Below are positions 15,479 through 24,677 of a stretch of DNA of 47,929 nt, one piece after another. The DNA comes from Opitutales bacterium (GTDB lineage Bacteria; Verrucomicrobiota; Verrucomicrobiia; Opitutales; Seribacteraceae). How positions within the stretch are numbered: position 1 is the first letter of the stretch; each line of letters opens with the position of its first letter. Below the pieces are notes generated by a model that worked only from the letters and a program-made list of their open reading frames with translations, did not search any database and was not told the DNA's origin. Position numbers and translations under genes: made by a program. The stretch spans positions 1 to 47,929 of the forward strand of contig JAOFOL010000014.1 of the NCBI GenBank assembly GCA_028042835.1. Direction: 5' to 3'.

Positions 15479-17896
15479 ATGGATAAATCTTTCAAGTACA
15501 GGGCGTTTATTACCTATGCCCATGAAGACGAAGCTCGTGCTCAATGGTTAAGGAACAAGCTTGAAAGGTTTCCTATACCCAAAAACTTAATTGGTAAAAA
15601 GACAAAATTTGGCACGATTCCATCCCGTCTATATCCCATATTTAGAGACAGAGACGAACTGGCAGGTTCAGCACAACTTGGTTCTGTCATCGAACAGGCA
15701 TTAGCTGACTCCTCTCATTTGATTGTATTATGTTCACCAAATGCAGTGAAATCAAGATGGGTTAATGAAGAAATCCGCTTATTTAAGCAGATGGGAAAAG
15801 GGGATCGAATTTTGTGCTTAATTCTCGAGGGTGAACCAATGGCCCATGATATTACGCATTCAAAGGGTCAGGAATGCCTACCGCTTGCTGTAAGAAGGAA
15901 AGTGGATGGAGAAGGCAACTTACTAGACGAGATAGATGAACCAGGTGCAGCAGACCTTAGAGAGGCTAAAGACGGAGAAAAAGATGCCTTGCTTAAAATA
16001 GTAGCTGGTATGCTTGGTTTGGGACTCGATGAGATCAAACAAAGGGATATGATTGCGAGGCAACGAAAGCTTGCTCTTATAACTGCTATCTCCATCACTT
16101 TAGCTTTTTCTGGAATCGGCCTTGCCACCTATGCTTTCTTTCAACAACAAAAAGCTAGCGACGCCCAAAAGTTGGCGGTAAAAGAAAGGCAAGCAGCCTT
16201 TGATGAATTAGCGAAAACTCAAATCATAACCCAATTTGTACAAAGTTTGTTCTTCTCTCTGGATCCCCAAAATACATCGGGTATGGATACGGAGTTGCTC
16301 AAAACGATGCTGGACCAGGGAGTAAAGCGTGCCAATGAACTTTCATCTGAACCTCAGATGGAAGCAAATATGAGAACTTACCTCGGTAAAACATACCGTT
16401 CCATACGAGCCTATGATCAATCTCAGGATCAACTTGAACGGGCCCTTGAATTGTTCGAGGGCGAATCAAACGTGAAACTCGAAGCTCTTACTGAGCTGGC
16501 CCTTGTGCATGAAGCGCTAGGAAACTACTTGCAGGCAGAACCGATGCTCGCAGTTCTCCTCGAACGTAAAACAAGTGAACTGGGAGATAGCCATGACGAA
16601 GTAATTGACGCAAAAATAGATTTATCCACCGTTTATAGGCGCATTGGAAAAGTAGAAAAAGCTGAAGATCTATGTGTTTCTGCATTAACTCAGATCAGGG
16701 ACCAAAATAGAAGTACTGAAGATCCCCGCATGCTCAAATGCATGAATGAACTAGCTAAAATATTTTTAGCACGTGATAAAATTGCACAAGCTGAGAGCAT
16801 GAGCAGAAATGTTTTTGAAAGATCACGACTTAGCCTGGGAGAAAAAAATTCAGTTAGTTTAATAAGAGGCCAAGTTTTAGTTGAAGCACTTAGACTGGGA
16901 GGGAAACTTGACGAAGCCGAAACACTCTCGATGAATTTGGTAGCAAGTTTAGTAGAAGCCCTGGGTCAGACTCATCCGGATACGCTTGGGGCGATGGATG
17001 CCCTTGCAGAAATTGTTGTATCAAGAAAAGAACTCCCAAGGGCGTTAGATCTCTATGAACAAATCCTTGATTCCAAAGAAAGGATGCTCGGTGAAATGCA
17101 CCCTGAGACCATCTCCACGCTCAAAGCAATTGCCAGGATTCTAAGACTTCAAAAACTTCCGATCGAAGCAGAAGAAGTTCAATACTCTGTATACACTAGA
17201 CTCAAAAGAAAAAATGGTCTTGAACATCCAGAAACACTCAGGTCAATGAATGAATTGGCGGATCTATACATGGATGCTGGTAAACATATTGATGCGTTTC
17301 AATTAAGTAACGAAACTTTGATTATTGAATTAAGAATTATGGGAGAGTTGGATCCCATGACCCTGCAGACCAGATACAGGATTGGAAGGCTCCATTATTT
17401 AGAAGATAGAAAAGAGGAATCAATGGAAGTACTTGGAGATGTTTTAGCAAAACAAGAAAAACTACTTGGGTTTGACCATTCTGAAGTTACAAAAACACGA
17501 GATTTGCTTAATGAGATTCTTGCTGAACGGGCAACTCCAGATATTTTTCTTGATCAGAATAGCACAGATGAAATTTCTCAAACACCAAATTCTGCAACTC
17601 CTATTTTTCTAGAAAATTTCCAGGACAATAATTCATCGTATGATAGTAACAGTACTGATTTACCATACGACTACAAAAGTTCCCAAGTAGAATCGGACTT
17701 TAATTCGACATCTTCTACTATTGAAAGGCTACTCATCGAGGAGATCGTTCCAATTGATTTGAATCAAAGTACTATTCTAGAAGCGAATGAAACGATTAGC
17801 CTAGATGAAGATGAAAGTAAAGAGGTCAATTCATCGGAAAGAAAAGGATTTTTAAAACGCTTTAAGAATCTAATCCCAGGCAAGAAACAACCTTAA
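15479..17896 (+). CDS. TIR domain - transmembrane - tetratricopeptide repeat protein
   Basis: This 805-residue protein has a TIR domain at about 7-135 (KYRAFITYAHEDEARAQWLR, then the box-2-like FRDRDELAG). The conserved SRWVNEEI motif (92-99) contains the Glu that is catalytic in NAD-cleaving TIR domains. One membrane helix (about 198-221) and a short coiled coil follow. About 290-670 is an array of long TPR-type helical repeats (with ALGNYLQAEP, TLGAMDALAEIV and similar units). The Asn/Ser-rich C-terminus is disordered and ends in a basic KGFLKRFKNLIPGKKQP. The topology predicts TIR in the cytosol and TPRs in the periplasm. Tethered TIR proteins are known in Bacteria; the role here may be signalling, adhesion or antiviral, and nothing nearby is a recognised defence gene. 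Confidence 0.85.
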   Translation: MDKSFKYRAFITYAHEDEARAQWLRNKLERFPIPKNLIGKKTKFGTIPSRLYPIFRDRDELAGSAQLGSVIEQALADSSHLIVLCSPNAVKSRWVNEEIRLFKQMGKGDRILCLILEGEPMAHDITHSKGQECLPLAVRRKVDGEGNLLDEIDEPGAADLREAKDGEKDALLKIVAGMLGLGLDEIKQRDMIARQRKLALITAISITLAFSGIGLATYAFFQQQKASDAQKLAVKERQAAFDELAKTQIITQFVQSLFFSLDPQNTSGMDTELLKTMLDQGVKRANELSSEPQMEANMRTYLGKTYRSIRAYDQSQDQLERALELFEGESNVKLEALTELALVHEALGNYLQAEPMLAVLLERKTSELGDSHDEVIDAKIDLSTVYRRIGKVEKAEDLCVSALTQIRDQNRSTEDPRMLKCMNELAKIFLARDKIAQAESMSRNVFERSRLSLGEKNSVSLIRGQVLVEALRLGGKLDEAETLSMNLVASLVEALGQTHPDTLGAMDALAEIVVSRKELPRALDLYEQILDSKERMLGEMHPETISTLKAIARILRLQKLPIEAEEVQYSVYTRLKRKNGLEHPETLRSMNELADLYMDAGKHIDAFQLSNETLIIELRIMGELDPMTLQTRYRIGRLHYLEDRKEESMEVLGDVLAKQEKLLGFDHSEVTKTRDLLNEILAERATPDIFLDQNSTDEISQTPNSATPIFLENFQDNNSSYDSNSTDLPYDYKSSQVESDFNSTSSTIERLLIEEIVPIDLNQSTILEANETISLDEDESKEVNSSERKGFLKRFKNLIPGKKQP

Positions 17897-17926
17897 ACTC
17901 GTTCTGTTCATTACCCTATTCACACC

Positions 17927-18601
17927 ATGCCGCAATTAGGAGTGATTTTTGATTGGGATGGGGTAGTAATCAATTCTGCAAACCTACACGAAGAAAGTTG
18001 GCAGGTTCTAGCCGACGAAATAAATCATGTTTTACCGATCAATCATTTCAAAAATGGTTTTGGCAAGAGAAACGAGACTATTATCGGTAATATACTAAAA
18101 TGGAGTGATAATTCTGACGAAATTATCAAATGGGGAATCCGTAAAGAAGAAATTTACAGGGAACTTGCTAACCAACAAATGATCAAAATGGTTCCCGGGA
18201 CAAAAGAAATTCTTGATCTTCTAAAAAAAAATAAAGTTCCTACCGCAATAGGAACTTCAACAGAAAAGAAAAATGTAGCCCTTGCGATTAAACAAAATCA
18301 ATTGGATGAATTTTTCACAGGGGCAATTTACTCGGAGGATGTATCAAAAGGAAAGCCACACCCGGAAGTTTTTCTTAAAGCCGCGAAAACGATTGGATGT
18401 TATCCCGAAAACTGCATTGTTTTTGAAGATAGTACCCATGGAATTGAGGCTGCAATAAGAGCCCGAATGAATCCTGTCGGAATTTCGACGACCAATACCA
18501 AATCGAGACTACTGGAAAAAGGGGCAAAAATAGTAGTAGACAGGTTAGACGAAATCGATCTTTCCATTTTGGAAGATCTAATCAAGAGTGCTAAAGAATG
18601 A
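17927..18601 (+). CDS. HAD-superfamily phosphatase, beta-phosphoglucomutase-like
   Basis: The N-terminal motif IFDWDGVVINS provides the nucleophile Asp9 and acid/base Asp11, and a helical cap follows. Later motifs are the Thr of GTSTEKKNVA, the Lys in DVSKGKPHPEVF, and the terminal acidic FEDSTHGIEAA. This is the subfamily I, type 1 cap arrangement shared by beta-phosphoglucomutases, phosphoglycolate phosphatases and pyrophosphatases. A Trp in the DxD motif is within the range seen, but substrate cannot be predicted. The stop overlaps the start of the downstream symporter gene (ATGA), so the two are translationally coupled. That pairing hints the phosphatase acts on a compound linked to the transported substrate; this is inference. 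Confidence 0.88.
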   Translation: MPQLGVIFDWDGVVINSANLHEESWQVLADEINHVLPINHFKNGFGKRNETIIGNILKWSDNSDEIIKWGIRKEEIYRELANQQMIKMVPGTKEILDLLKKNKVPTAIGTSTEKKNVALAIKQNQLDEFFTGAIYSEDVSKGKPHPEVFLKAAKTIGCYPENCIVFEDSTHGIEAAIRARMNPVGISTTNTKSRLLEKGAKIVVDRLDEIDLSILEDLIKSAKE

Positions 18602-19914
18602 AACTACACTGGAAAATTTTAATATCATTAATGCTCTCGTTTATTATTGGACTTTGGTCAAACCTGAGCATCGATAATCAATCTCCTCCCCCTACCTGGT
18701 TTACTGGATTAAAAGAAACCTGCCAATTTATCGGCACCCTTTTTATTAACGGACTCAAGATGGTGGTCATTCCATTGGTGCTGACTTCAATTATTTGCGG
18801 TGTAGCCAAGATCGGAGGAGAGTCAGGCTTTGGTCGACTGGGACTTAAAACCATTGGATTTTATACTCTCACCGGTTTCCTTGCAGTTTGCACGGGACTG
18901 CTTTGTGTTAATTTGATTAATCCTGGGATCGTTGATGATGAAATAAGGGAAAAAATGATAAGCAGCTCGACTGATAGTCAATCTCACAAGATTGAGGGAG
19001 CATTGGAACATGCGGATCAGGGGATTCAAGGATTACTTGAAATATTTCACCGCATGATACCATCAAATTTATTCAAGGCTGCTGCCGAAGGACAATTACT
19101 TGGCCTTATTTTCTTTGGCCTTTTGTTCGGTTTTTTTATCTCACGCTTAAACCCCAAGGCAAGGGATACGCAGACTGCGTTTTGGGAAAGTTTAAATGCA
19201 GTTATTCTTTCCATTACCAAATTAATTATCTCCTTTGCTCCGTTCGGAGTCTTTGGGCTCGTGACACCAACCTTGATGCAAGTTGGATTGGAGACATTTA
19301 GTGTAATGGGGAGTTTTGCGCTTACTGTTTTGTTAGGCTTAGGGATACATGCATTAATTATTTTACCACTCCTCCTTTGGCTTTTGGGTAAAATAAATTT
19401 CCGACAGCATTATCATGCCATGTCCCCTGCCCTCTTAACCGCATTCTCCACTGCATCTTCCTCGGCAACGCTCCCATTGACGATGGACTGTATCCAAAAG
19501 CGTGCGGGGGTTTCTCCTAAAATAACGAGCTTCACGCTACCATTAGGTGCCACAATTAATATGGATGGCACCGCACTTTTTGAATGTGTAGTCGTAGTTT
19601 TTTTAGCTCAGTTATTCGGTGTAGAAATGGGTTTCATCACTCAGTTTACAGTCGTAGTAATGGCTTTACTCACATCCATTGGTGTGGCAGGCATACCTTC
19701 CGCAAGCTTGGTAGCTATCATCGTTATTCTACAAGCAGTTGGTTTCCCTCCAGAAAGTATAGCTACAGGGGTTGGTATTGTCTATGTGGTAGATAGAATT
19801 TTAGACATGACAAGAACAGCAATAAATGTGTTTGGGGACAGTTGTGCGGCCGTAATTATTGGAAAATCTGAGGGTGAAACCGGCTATTACAAACCTACAG
19901 TATCAAGTGAGTAA
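18598..19914 (+). CDS. Dicarboxylate/amino acid:cation symporter (DAACS family)
   Basis: The 438 residues form an inner-membrane carrier of the glutamate/aspartate/C4-dicarboxylate transporter family. Motifs include the hairpin SSSATLPLT (about 288) and the conserved PLGATINMDGTALFE in transmembrane segment 7, which carries the NMDGT cation-binding Asp. AGIPSASLVAI (hairpin 2) follows, and ILDMTRTAINVFGDSCAAVI closes the transport domain with its substrate-binding Arg and Asn-like positions. N-terminal helices run from residue 8. It probably imports an acidic amino acid or dicarboxylate with Na+ or H+. The gene overlaps the HAD phosphatase gene by four bases. Confidence 0.93.
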   Translation: MKLHWKILISLMLSFIIGLWSNLSIDNQSPPPTWFTGLKETCQFIGTLFINGLKMVVIPLVLTSIICGVAKIGGESGFGRLGLKTIGFYTLTGFLAVCTGLLCVNLINPGIVDDEIREKMISSSTDSQSHKIEGALEHADQGIQGLLEIFHRMIPSNLFKAAAEGQLLGLIFFGLLFGFFISRLNPKARDTQTAFWESLNAVILSITKLIISFAPFGVFGLVTPTLMQVGLETFSVMGSFALTVLLGLGIHALIILPLLLWLLGKINFRQHYHAMSPALLTAFSTASSSATLPLTMDCIQKRAGVSPKITSFTLPLGATINMDGTALFECVVVVFLAQLFGVEMGFITQFTVVVMALLTSIGVAGIPSASLVAIIVILQAVGFPPESIATGVGIVYVVDRILDMTRTAINVFGDSCAAVIIGKSEGETGYYKPTVSSE

Positions 19915-19933
19915 AAATAAATCTTCTTAACCT

Positions 19934-21976
19934 GTGGATTTTAACCTTAAATCTGACTACCAACCGCAAGGCGATCAACCCAAAGCGATCAAGGCATTAG
20001 TGGATTCACTGCGCGATGGTAATCAGAAACAAACATTATTAGGAGTAACAGGCTCAGGTAAAACTTTTACCATGGCCAATATTATCCAAGACCTTCAACG
20101 ACCAGCTCTGATTATCTCCCATAACAAAACTCTGGCTGCTCAGTTATACTCTGAATTCAAAACTTTTTTTCCAGAAAATGCTGTTGAATACTTTGTAAGT
20201 TATTATGACTATTACCAACCAGAAGCTTATGTTCCATCAACGGATACATTTATTGAGAAAGATTCTTCAATAAATGAAGAAATAGAACGCTTAAGACTCG
20301 CGGCTACTGGCTCATTAATTAGCCGAAATGATGTTATCGTTATTGCGAGTGTATCCTGCATTTACGGATTGGGTTCTCCAGATGACTTCAAGGCACTCTC
20401 TATTGAGATCAAAGTGGGTCAAGAGTTAGAAAGAGATACCCTACTAGAAAGCCTCATTGACAGTTTATATAATCGTAATGATGTGGAGCTAAAAGCCGGT
20501 AAGTTCAGAGTACGGGGCGATATTGTAGATATCTTTCCAGCCTACGCAAAAAGCCCCATTCGTATTGAATTTTGGGGAGACGAAGTAGAGGCAATTCGTG
20601 AGATTGATCCCATCTCAGGAGAAACATTACAAACCTTTGAAAATTACCGCATTTACCCAGCTAATCAATATGTCACAACCAAAGACAAACTTTCAGGAGC
20701 GTGTAAAGCCATTGAAAATGAACTCGAGGAAAGAGTTCAATGGTTTGAAAAAGAGGCACTTTTGCTAGAAGCACAAAGAATCAGAATGCGCACAGAGTAT
20801 GATTTGGAAATGCTCAGAGAAATTGGCTTTTGTAATGGGATAGAAAATTATTCGCGGCACCTTTCAAGAAGAAAACCAGGGCAACGCCCCTGGTGCTTAA
20901 TTGATTTTTTCCCCGATGATTTTCTATTATTTGTAGATGAAAGTCATGTGACTATTCCACAAGTTGGCGGCATGTATAACGGGGATTATGCACGCAAAAA
21001 AAAATTGGTTGATTTTGGGTTCCGCTTGCCATCCGCATTAGATAACCGTCCCCTCAAGCCCGATGAGTTCGAAGAGGCTTCCAAGCAAACGGTATATGTT
21101 TCAGCAACCCCCGCCCCCTTTGAAATCCAACAGTCAGACCTTGTTGTAGAGCAACTTATTCGACCCACAGGTCTTCTTGACCCAGAGATGGAAAGGCGCC
21201 CAATCAAAGGCCAAGTGGAAGACTCTATTAGCGAAATTAAAAAAACAGTAGCCGAGGGTTTCCGTGTGCTCGTTACCACGTTAACCAAAAGAATGTCAGA
21301 GGATCTTACTGATTTCCTTAGGGATCATGATGTTCGAGTTGAGTACTTACACTCAGATATTGATGCAATAGAACGGGTCGAAATTTTAAGAAACCTTAGG
21401 GCTGGCGGTTTCGATGTTTTAGTGGGAGTAAATCTTCTTAGAGAAGGACTTGATTTACCTGAAGTAGCACTTGTAATTATCCTTGATGCAGACAAAGAGG
21501 GTTTCCTGCGTAGTGAGACCAGCCTCACTCAAACTGCGGGTCGAGCGGCAAGGCATGAAAAAGGTCGGGTAATCTTCTACGCCGATGTTATGACCAAGTC
21601 ACTAACTAAAGCCTGGGATACCTGTAAGTATCGAAGAGAGAAACAAATGGCCTACAACCTAGAACATGGTATTACTCCGAAAAGTGTGGTTAGACCTGTT
21701 CAGGAAAGCCTACGAGTCAAAAAAGATGACGACCAGAGCGACTTGGCCGTTGCTGAAGATGTGTCTTCGAAAGACGCCAAGAAATTGGCAAAAGAGCTTG
21801 AAAAAGAAATGATTGAAGCCGTACGAAAATTGGAATTTGAAAAAGCAGCTCTATTACGCGATCAGATTGCTTTTCTGCGAGGTGAAGGTGGAGAGAAAAA
21901 ATTACAAGGAACTTCAGTAGGTGGATACAAGAAAGGTAAATATGGTAAACGGAGGAAATTTAATTCTAAAAAGTAA
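19934..21976 (+). CDS. uvrB: Excinuclease ABC subunit B
   Basis: UvrB is the damage-verifying helicase of nucleotide excision repair. At 680 residues it has normal length. The Walker A motif GVTGSGKT lies at 37-44. The [12 protein letters not shown] beta-hairpin used to clamp DNA follows at about 92-103. The helicase motifs include DESHVTIPQ and [15 protein letters not shown], and a C-terminal UVR domain ([23 protein letters not shown]) contacts UvrC. I use the GTG at 19934, which matches the usual [14 protein letters not shown] start. It follows the symporter gene by 19 bases with no clear terminator and may be transcribed with it. Confidence 0.97.
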   Translation: MDFNLKSDYQPQGDQPKAIKALVDSLRDGNQKQTLLGVTGSGKTFTMANIIQDLQRPALIISHNKTLAAQLYSEFKTFFPENAVEYFVSYYDYYQPEAYVPSTDTFIEKDSSINEEIERLRLAATGSLISRNDVIVIASVSCIYGLGSPDDFKALSIEIKVGQELERDTLLESLIDSLYNRNDVELKAGKFRVRGDIVDIFPAYAKSPIRIEFWGDEVEAIREIDPISGETLQTFENYRIYPANQYVTTKDKLSGACKAIENELEERVQWFEKEALLLEAQRIRMRTEYDLEMLREIGFCNGIENYSRHLSRRKPGQRPWCLIDFFPDDFLLFVDESHVTIPQVGGMYNGDYARKKKLVDFGFRLPSALDNRPLKPDEFEEASKQTVYVSATPAPFEIQQSDLVVEQLIRPTGLLDPEMERRPIKGQVEDSISEIKKTVAEGFRVLVTTLTKRMSEDLTDFLRDHDVRVEYLHSDIDAIERVEILRNLRAGGFDVLVGVNLLREGLDLPEVALVIILDADKEGFLRSETSLTQTAGRAARHEKGRVIFYADVMTKSLTKAWDTCKYRREKQMAYNLEHGITPKSVVRPVQESLRVKKDDDQSDLAVAEDVSSKDAKKLAKELEKEMIEAVRKLEFEKAALLRDQIAFLRGEGGEKKLQGTSVGGYKKGKYGKRRKFNSKK

Positions 21977-22757
21977 TTTTTGGTTACAAGTTTTCTTTCC
22001 CATTTTTGGGCTTCTCCAATTACAAGGAGATTTAACTAAGAAAAAACAATTACTTTTTTATTTTAATAAAATAGATGTCAGTGGTGCAGTGGATGTCTTT
22101 ATTCAACCAGGAGACCGGAATGAACAGGCAACTATTTATGCAGATTCTTCGATAATGGATAATATTTCACTCGTTGTAAGAGACCGAACTTTATTCGTAG
22201 ATGCCAATAATACATTCGACCTTACCCGCCGACTGCCTTTTTTGAAATTAAGTGCGGAAAGAACTTTTCCAGTAGAAATTCTAATTAATGCAGAAAAACT
22301 CGAAGAAATTAGGGTAAGCGAAAGAAGTAATGTCACTTTGTCTGATTTACATTCTCGCAGACTTTCTATTTTCGCAAATGGTACTGGGCGTGTTCATTTA
22401 GACGATTCCGCAATTGACACCCTCTTCATCCGCCAAGATGGATCTGGTCCCATAGTTTTAAAAAGTAAAGAAGTTAGCAGTCTGGAACTTATTGTTATTG
22501 GAGACGGGCTTATTTACGCGCAAGAACTTCCAGTGGACAGGGCTAAAATAGTCCATCGTGGAAACTCTAATATTGAAATTAATCCAATTGAATTTTTAGA
22601 TTCAAGAATATTTGGCCAAGGTAACATTCTATTACATCAAACCCCTAAAAATATTGTTGTGAGCCAAAAAGGAACCGGGTCTGTGGTAGATGTCATCCCA
22701 GATAATCCCCAGATTTATGACTTTAATGCTACAAGACCCGGGTTTTCAGGTCAATAA
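21942..22757 (+). CDS. DUF2807-like exported protein, overlapping the 3' end of uvrB
   Basis: The protein appears to have an N-terminal signal peptide ([19 protein letters not shown]) and then a right-handed beta-rich domain with the pattern [20 protein letters not shown], typical of DUF2807 (putative autotransporter adhesin head, GIN domain). Repeating short strands run to the end. The start is uncertain: ATG 21942 or GTG 21921, both inside uvrB. A GGAGG at 21952-21956 lies 8 bases before an ATT at 21965, which would be an unusual start; I keep ATG 21942. The final 36 bases of uvrB are thus shared. The domain is common in Bacteroidetes and Verrucomicrobiota envelope proteins, with unknown role. 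Confidence 0.75.
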   Translation: MVNGGNLILKSNFWLQVFFPIFGLLQLQGDLTKKKQLLFYFNKIDVSGAVDVFIQPGDRNEQATIYADSSIMDNISLVVRDRTLFVDANNTFDLTRRLPFLKLSAERTFPVEILINAEKLEEIRVSERSNVTLSDLHSRRLSIFANGTGRVHLDDSAIDTLFIRQDGSGPIVLKSKEVSSLELIVIGDGLIYAQELPVDRAKIVHRGNSNIEINPIEFLDSRIFGQGNILLHQTPKNIVVSQKGTGSVVDVIPDNPQIYDFNATRPGFSGQ

Positions 22758-22769
22758 AGCTAATTAAAA

Positions 22770-23615
22770 CTAAAGTACTACCTCTTCTCCCTCAACTGCT
22801 GGCCTGGCACTAGAATTTACTGCGGCAGCCTCTTTGGCAATCTCATCCATTTTCTCATCATTATGAGAAGGGTCGTGGTGAAAAAGAAATGTATTTTTTA
22901 CATTTGCAGCATCCGCAATTTTGAGGGCTTCCTGCCAGGTTGAGTGACCCCACCCTTTAAACTTTTGATATTCATCCTCTGTGTAAGCAGAGTCGTAGAT
23001 CATCGCATCTGCCTGATCTGCTAGGGCCAAAATATTTTCATCAAGTTTTCCCTCATAGTGCTCAGTATCCGTACAAATAGAAAGGACTTTCCCTCCATAC
23101 TCGATCCGATAACCACAAGCTCCGTTGGGATGATTTAACTTTCCTGTTCTAATAATTATCCCGTCTCCTAAGTCAAAAACCTTGCCACAAGGATAGTCAT
23201 TAAAAGAACAAGCCTTTTCAATTAAAGCACTCGGTACAGGAAAAACGGGATCCTTCATTAACATTGTACCGATTATTCCTAACAAATCATATTTTTGTCC
23301 CCCTAGATGACCCGCATGTAGGCGGACATCACTTTCTGGGTTGTAAAGAGGAGCAAAGAAAGGAAGCCCCTGAATATGGTCCATGTGAGTGTGAGTAAAA
23401 AAGAGATCAGCATTAAGGAGGTTTCCTTCCTCAATCATTATCTTTTTACCTAGAAGTCTAACGCCTGTGCCAGCATCTATAATAATTCTTCTATGACCAC
23501 AGGTGACTTCAAAACAAGTTGTGTTACCACCATAGCGTACGGTTTCTGGACCGGGGCAAGGTATACTTCCTCTCGTTCCCCAGAACTTAAGGCGAATGGT
23601 GGATTCATTTGTCAT
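22770..23615 (-). CDS. MBL-fold metallo-hydrolase, cAMP-phosphodiesterase/RNase Z-like
   Basis: The metal-binding HxHxDH motif is present as HTHMDH (His75, His77, Asp79, His80 from the ATG at 23615), followed by TDTEH and FHHDPSH, the later ligands. The N-terminal FWGTRGSIPCPGPETVRYGGN motif places it with the class of small MBL-fold phosphodiesterases. I use ATG 23615; the longer TTG start at 23627 adds only four residues. It may cleave a cyclic nucleotide or another phosphodiester; substrate is not predictable. There is no signal peptide. It lies 60 bases beyond the T2SS cluster's MORN gene on the same strand and may be independent of it. Confidence 0.9.
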   Translation of the reverse strand: MTNESTIRLKFWGTRGSIPCPGPETVRYGGNTTCFEVTCGHRRIIIDAGTGVRLLGKKIMIEEGNLLNADLFFTHTHMDHIQGLPFFAPLYNPESDVRLHAGHLGGQKYDLLGIIGTMLMKDPVFPVPSALIEKACSFNDYPCGKVFDLGDGIIIRTGKLNHPNGACGYRIEYGGKVLSICTDTEHYEGKLDENILALADQADAMIYDSAYTEDEYQKFKGWGHSTWQEALKIADAANVKNTFLFHHDPSHNDEKMDEIAKEAAAVNSSARPAVEGEEVVL

Positions 23616-23687
23616 GTAAATACACAATCATGGTAAAACAGCAATTCTTGGCAACCTTCAAAATTGGCAACAAAATCATTTGAATTC

Positions 23688-24671
23688 TTAACGATCTAGC
23701 CAGTTTCCGAATTCGTCCTGATAGGAGTCTGTGACCCGACCATCCCCCCAATCATACTTACCTTCAAATGCCAACCCTTCTTTAAATTCACCAACAAAAC
23801 TTGCCCCATTCCCAAAGTCAACAGTTCCCATCCCTTGCTTAAAGCCATTTTCCCATAAGCCAAAGTAACGCACTCCATTTACTTGTTCTTCCATTCCATA
23901 CCCGTTCGGTAAATCCTCTAAAAATTCCCCCATATATATCGAACCGTCGCCCATGAGGAGCATTCCCGTACCTGAAAAAGTATTGTCTTCAAAACCGCCC
24001 ACATAAAGACTGCCATCCGCCTTTTCAAGTATACCTCTACCATGGTAAGCATTTGCAAAGAACTCTCCGGCAAACGAATCTCCGTTAGGGTTTTTAATAA
24101 AACCTTTTTTGTAGCTCCCGTCGTCGTTAAATAATCCATTAAATTCAGAACCAAAAGAATCCAAAAAGAAACCTTCTTCTAAAAATTCCCAATTCCCTCT
24201 CCACTTTCCAGAGCGGATCGTACCGTCACTTCCTTCATAGTCTCCATACTCTAATCGATTTTTCTCCCATTGCCCGGTCACTCTGGATCCGTCATTTAAA
24301 ACAAGAGTGCCATATCCATCCCACTTACCGCTTGCCCACATACCAAGAAAACGATCCAAAACCTGATCATCTTTATACCTGTAAGTTCCATGACCATGAG
24401 CCATTCCCTTTTTGAATTGGCCTTCGTATGTATCTCCACTTTCAAATTCTTGCTTCCCGTAACCATGGGGATTCCCGCCAAGCATTTCTCCGGTAAAAAT
24501 AGAACCATCAGATAAAGTCTGCTTTCCGCGTTGAGCTTCTCTATTTAGAACATCACCCTCAGAAGTGGGTGCTAAATCAGATGCATTTTCTACATGACTG
24601 CTATCGGAGCAGCTACAAGTAAGGAAGCAAGCATTAGATAGGATAAAAAATATAAGGTAAACATTTTTCAT
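23688..24671 (-). CDS. MORN-repeat lipoprotein at the end of the type II secretion operon
   Basis: The N-terminus is a lipoprotein signal (MKNVYLIFFILSNACFLTC) with a lipobox ending in Cys, then SCSDSSHVENASD. From about residue 50 the protein consists of about 11 MORN repeats of roughly 20 residues, with YEGQFKKGMAHGHGTYRY as a good example and others degenerate. In eukaryotes MORN repeats bind lipids or act as membrane-shape scaffolds; bacterial versions are mostly uncharacterised. The ATG at 24677 abuts the gspF stop; I prefer the second ATG at 24671. It is directly downstream of gspF with no gap, so it is a candidate accessory component of the secretion system. It is also possible that the pairing is accidental. 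Confidence 0.85.
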   Translation of the reverse strand: MKNVYLIFFILSNACFLTCSCSDSSHVENASDLAPTSEGDVLNREAQRGKQTLSDGSIFTGEMLGGNPHGYGKQEFESGDTYEGQFKKGMAHGHGTYRYKDDQVLDRFLGMWASGKWDGYGTLVLNDGSRVTGQWEKNRLEYGDYEGSDGTIRSGKWRGNWEFLEEGFFLDSFGSEFNGLFNDDGSYKKGFIKNPNGDSFAGEFFANAYHGRGILEKADGSLYVGGFEDNTFSGTGMLLMGDGSIYMGEFLEDLPNGYGMEEQVNGVRYFGLWENGFKQGMGTVDFGNGASFVGEFKEGLAFEGKYDWGDGRVTDSYQDEFGNWLDR

Positions 24672-24677
24672 TAACAT

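Noticed and set aside
15479..19914. A TIR-HAD-symporter defence system
   Set aside because: The HAD and symporter have ordinary metabolic patterns, the TIR gene ends before them without overlap, and no known defence effector or sensor lies nearby.
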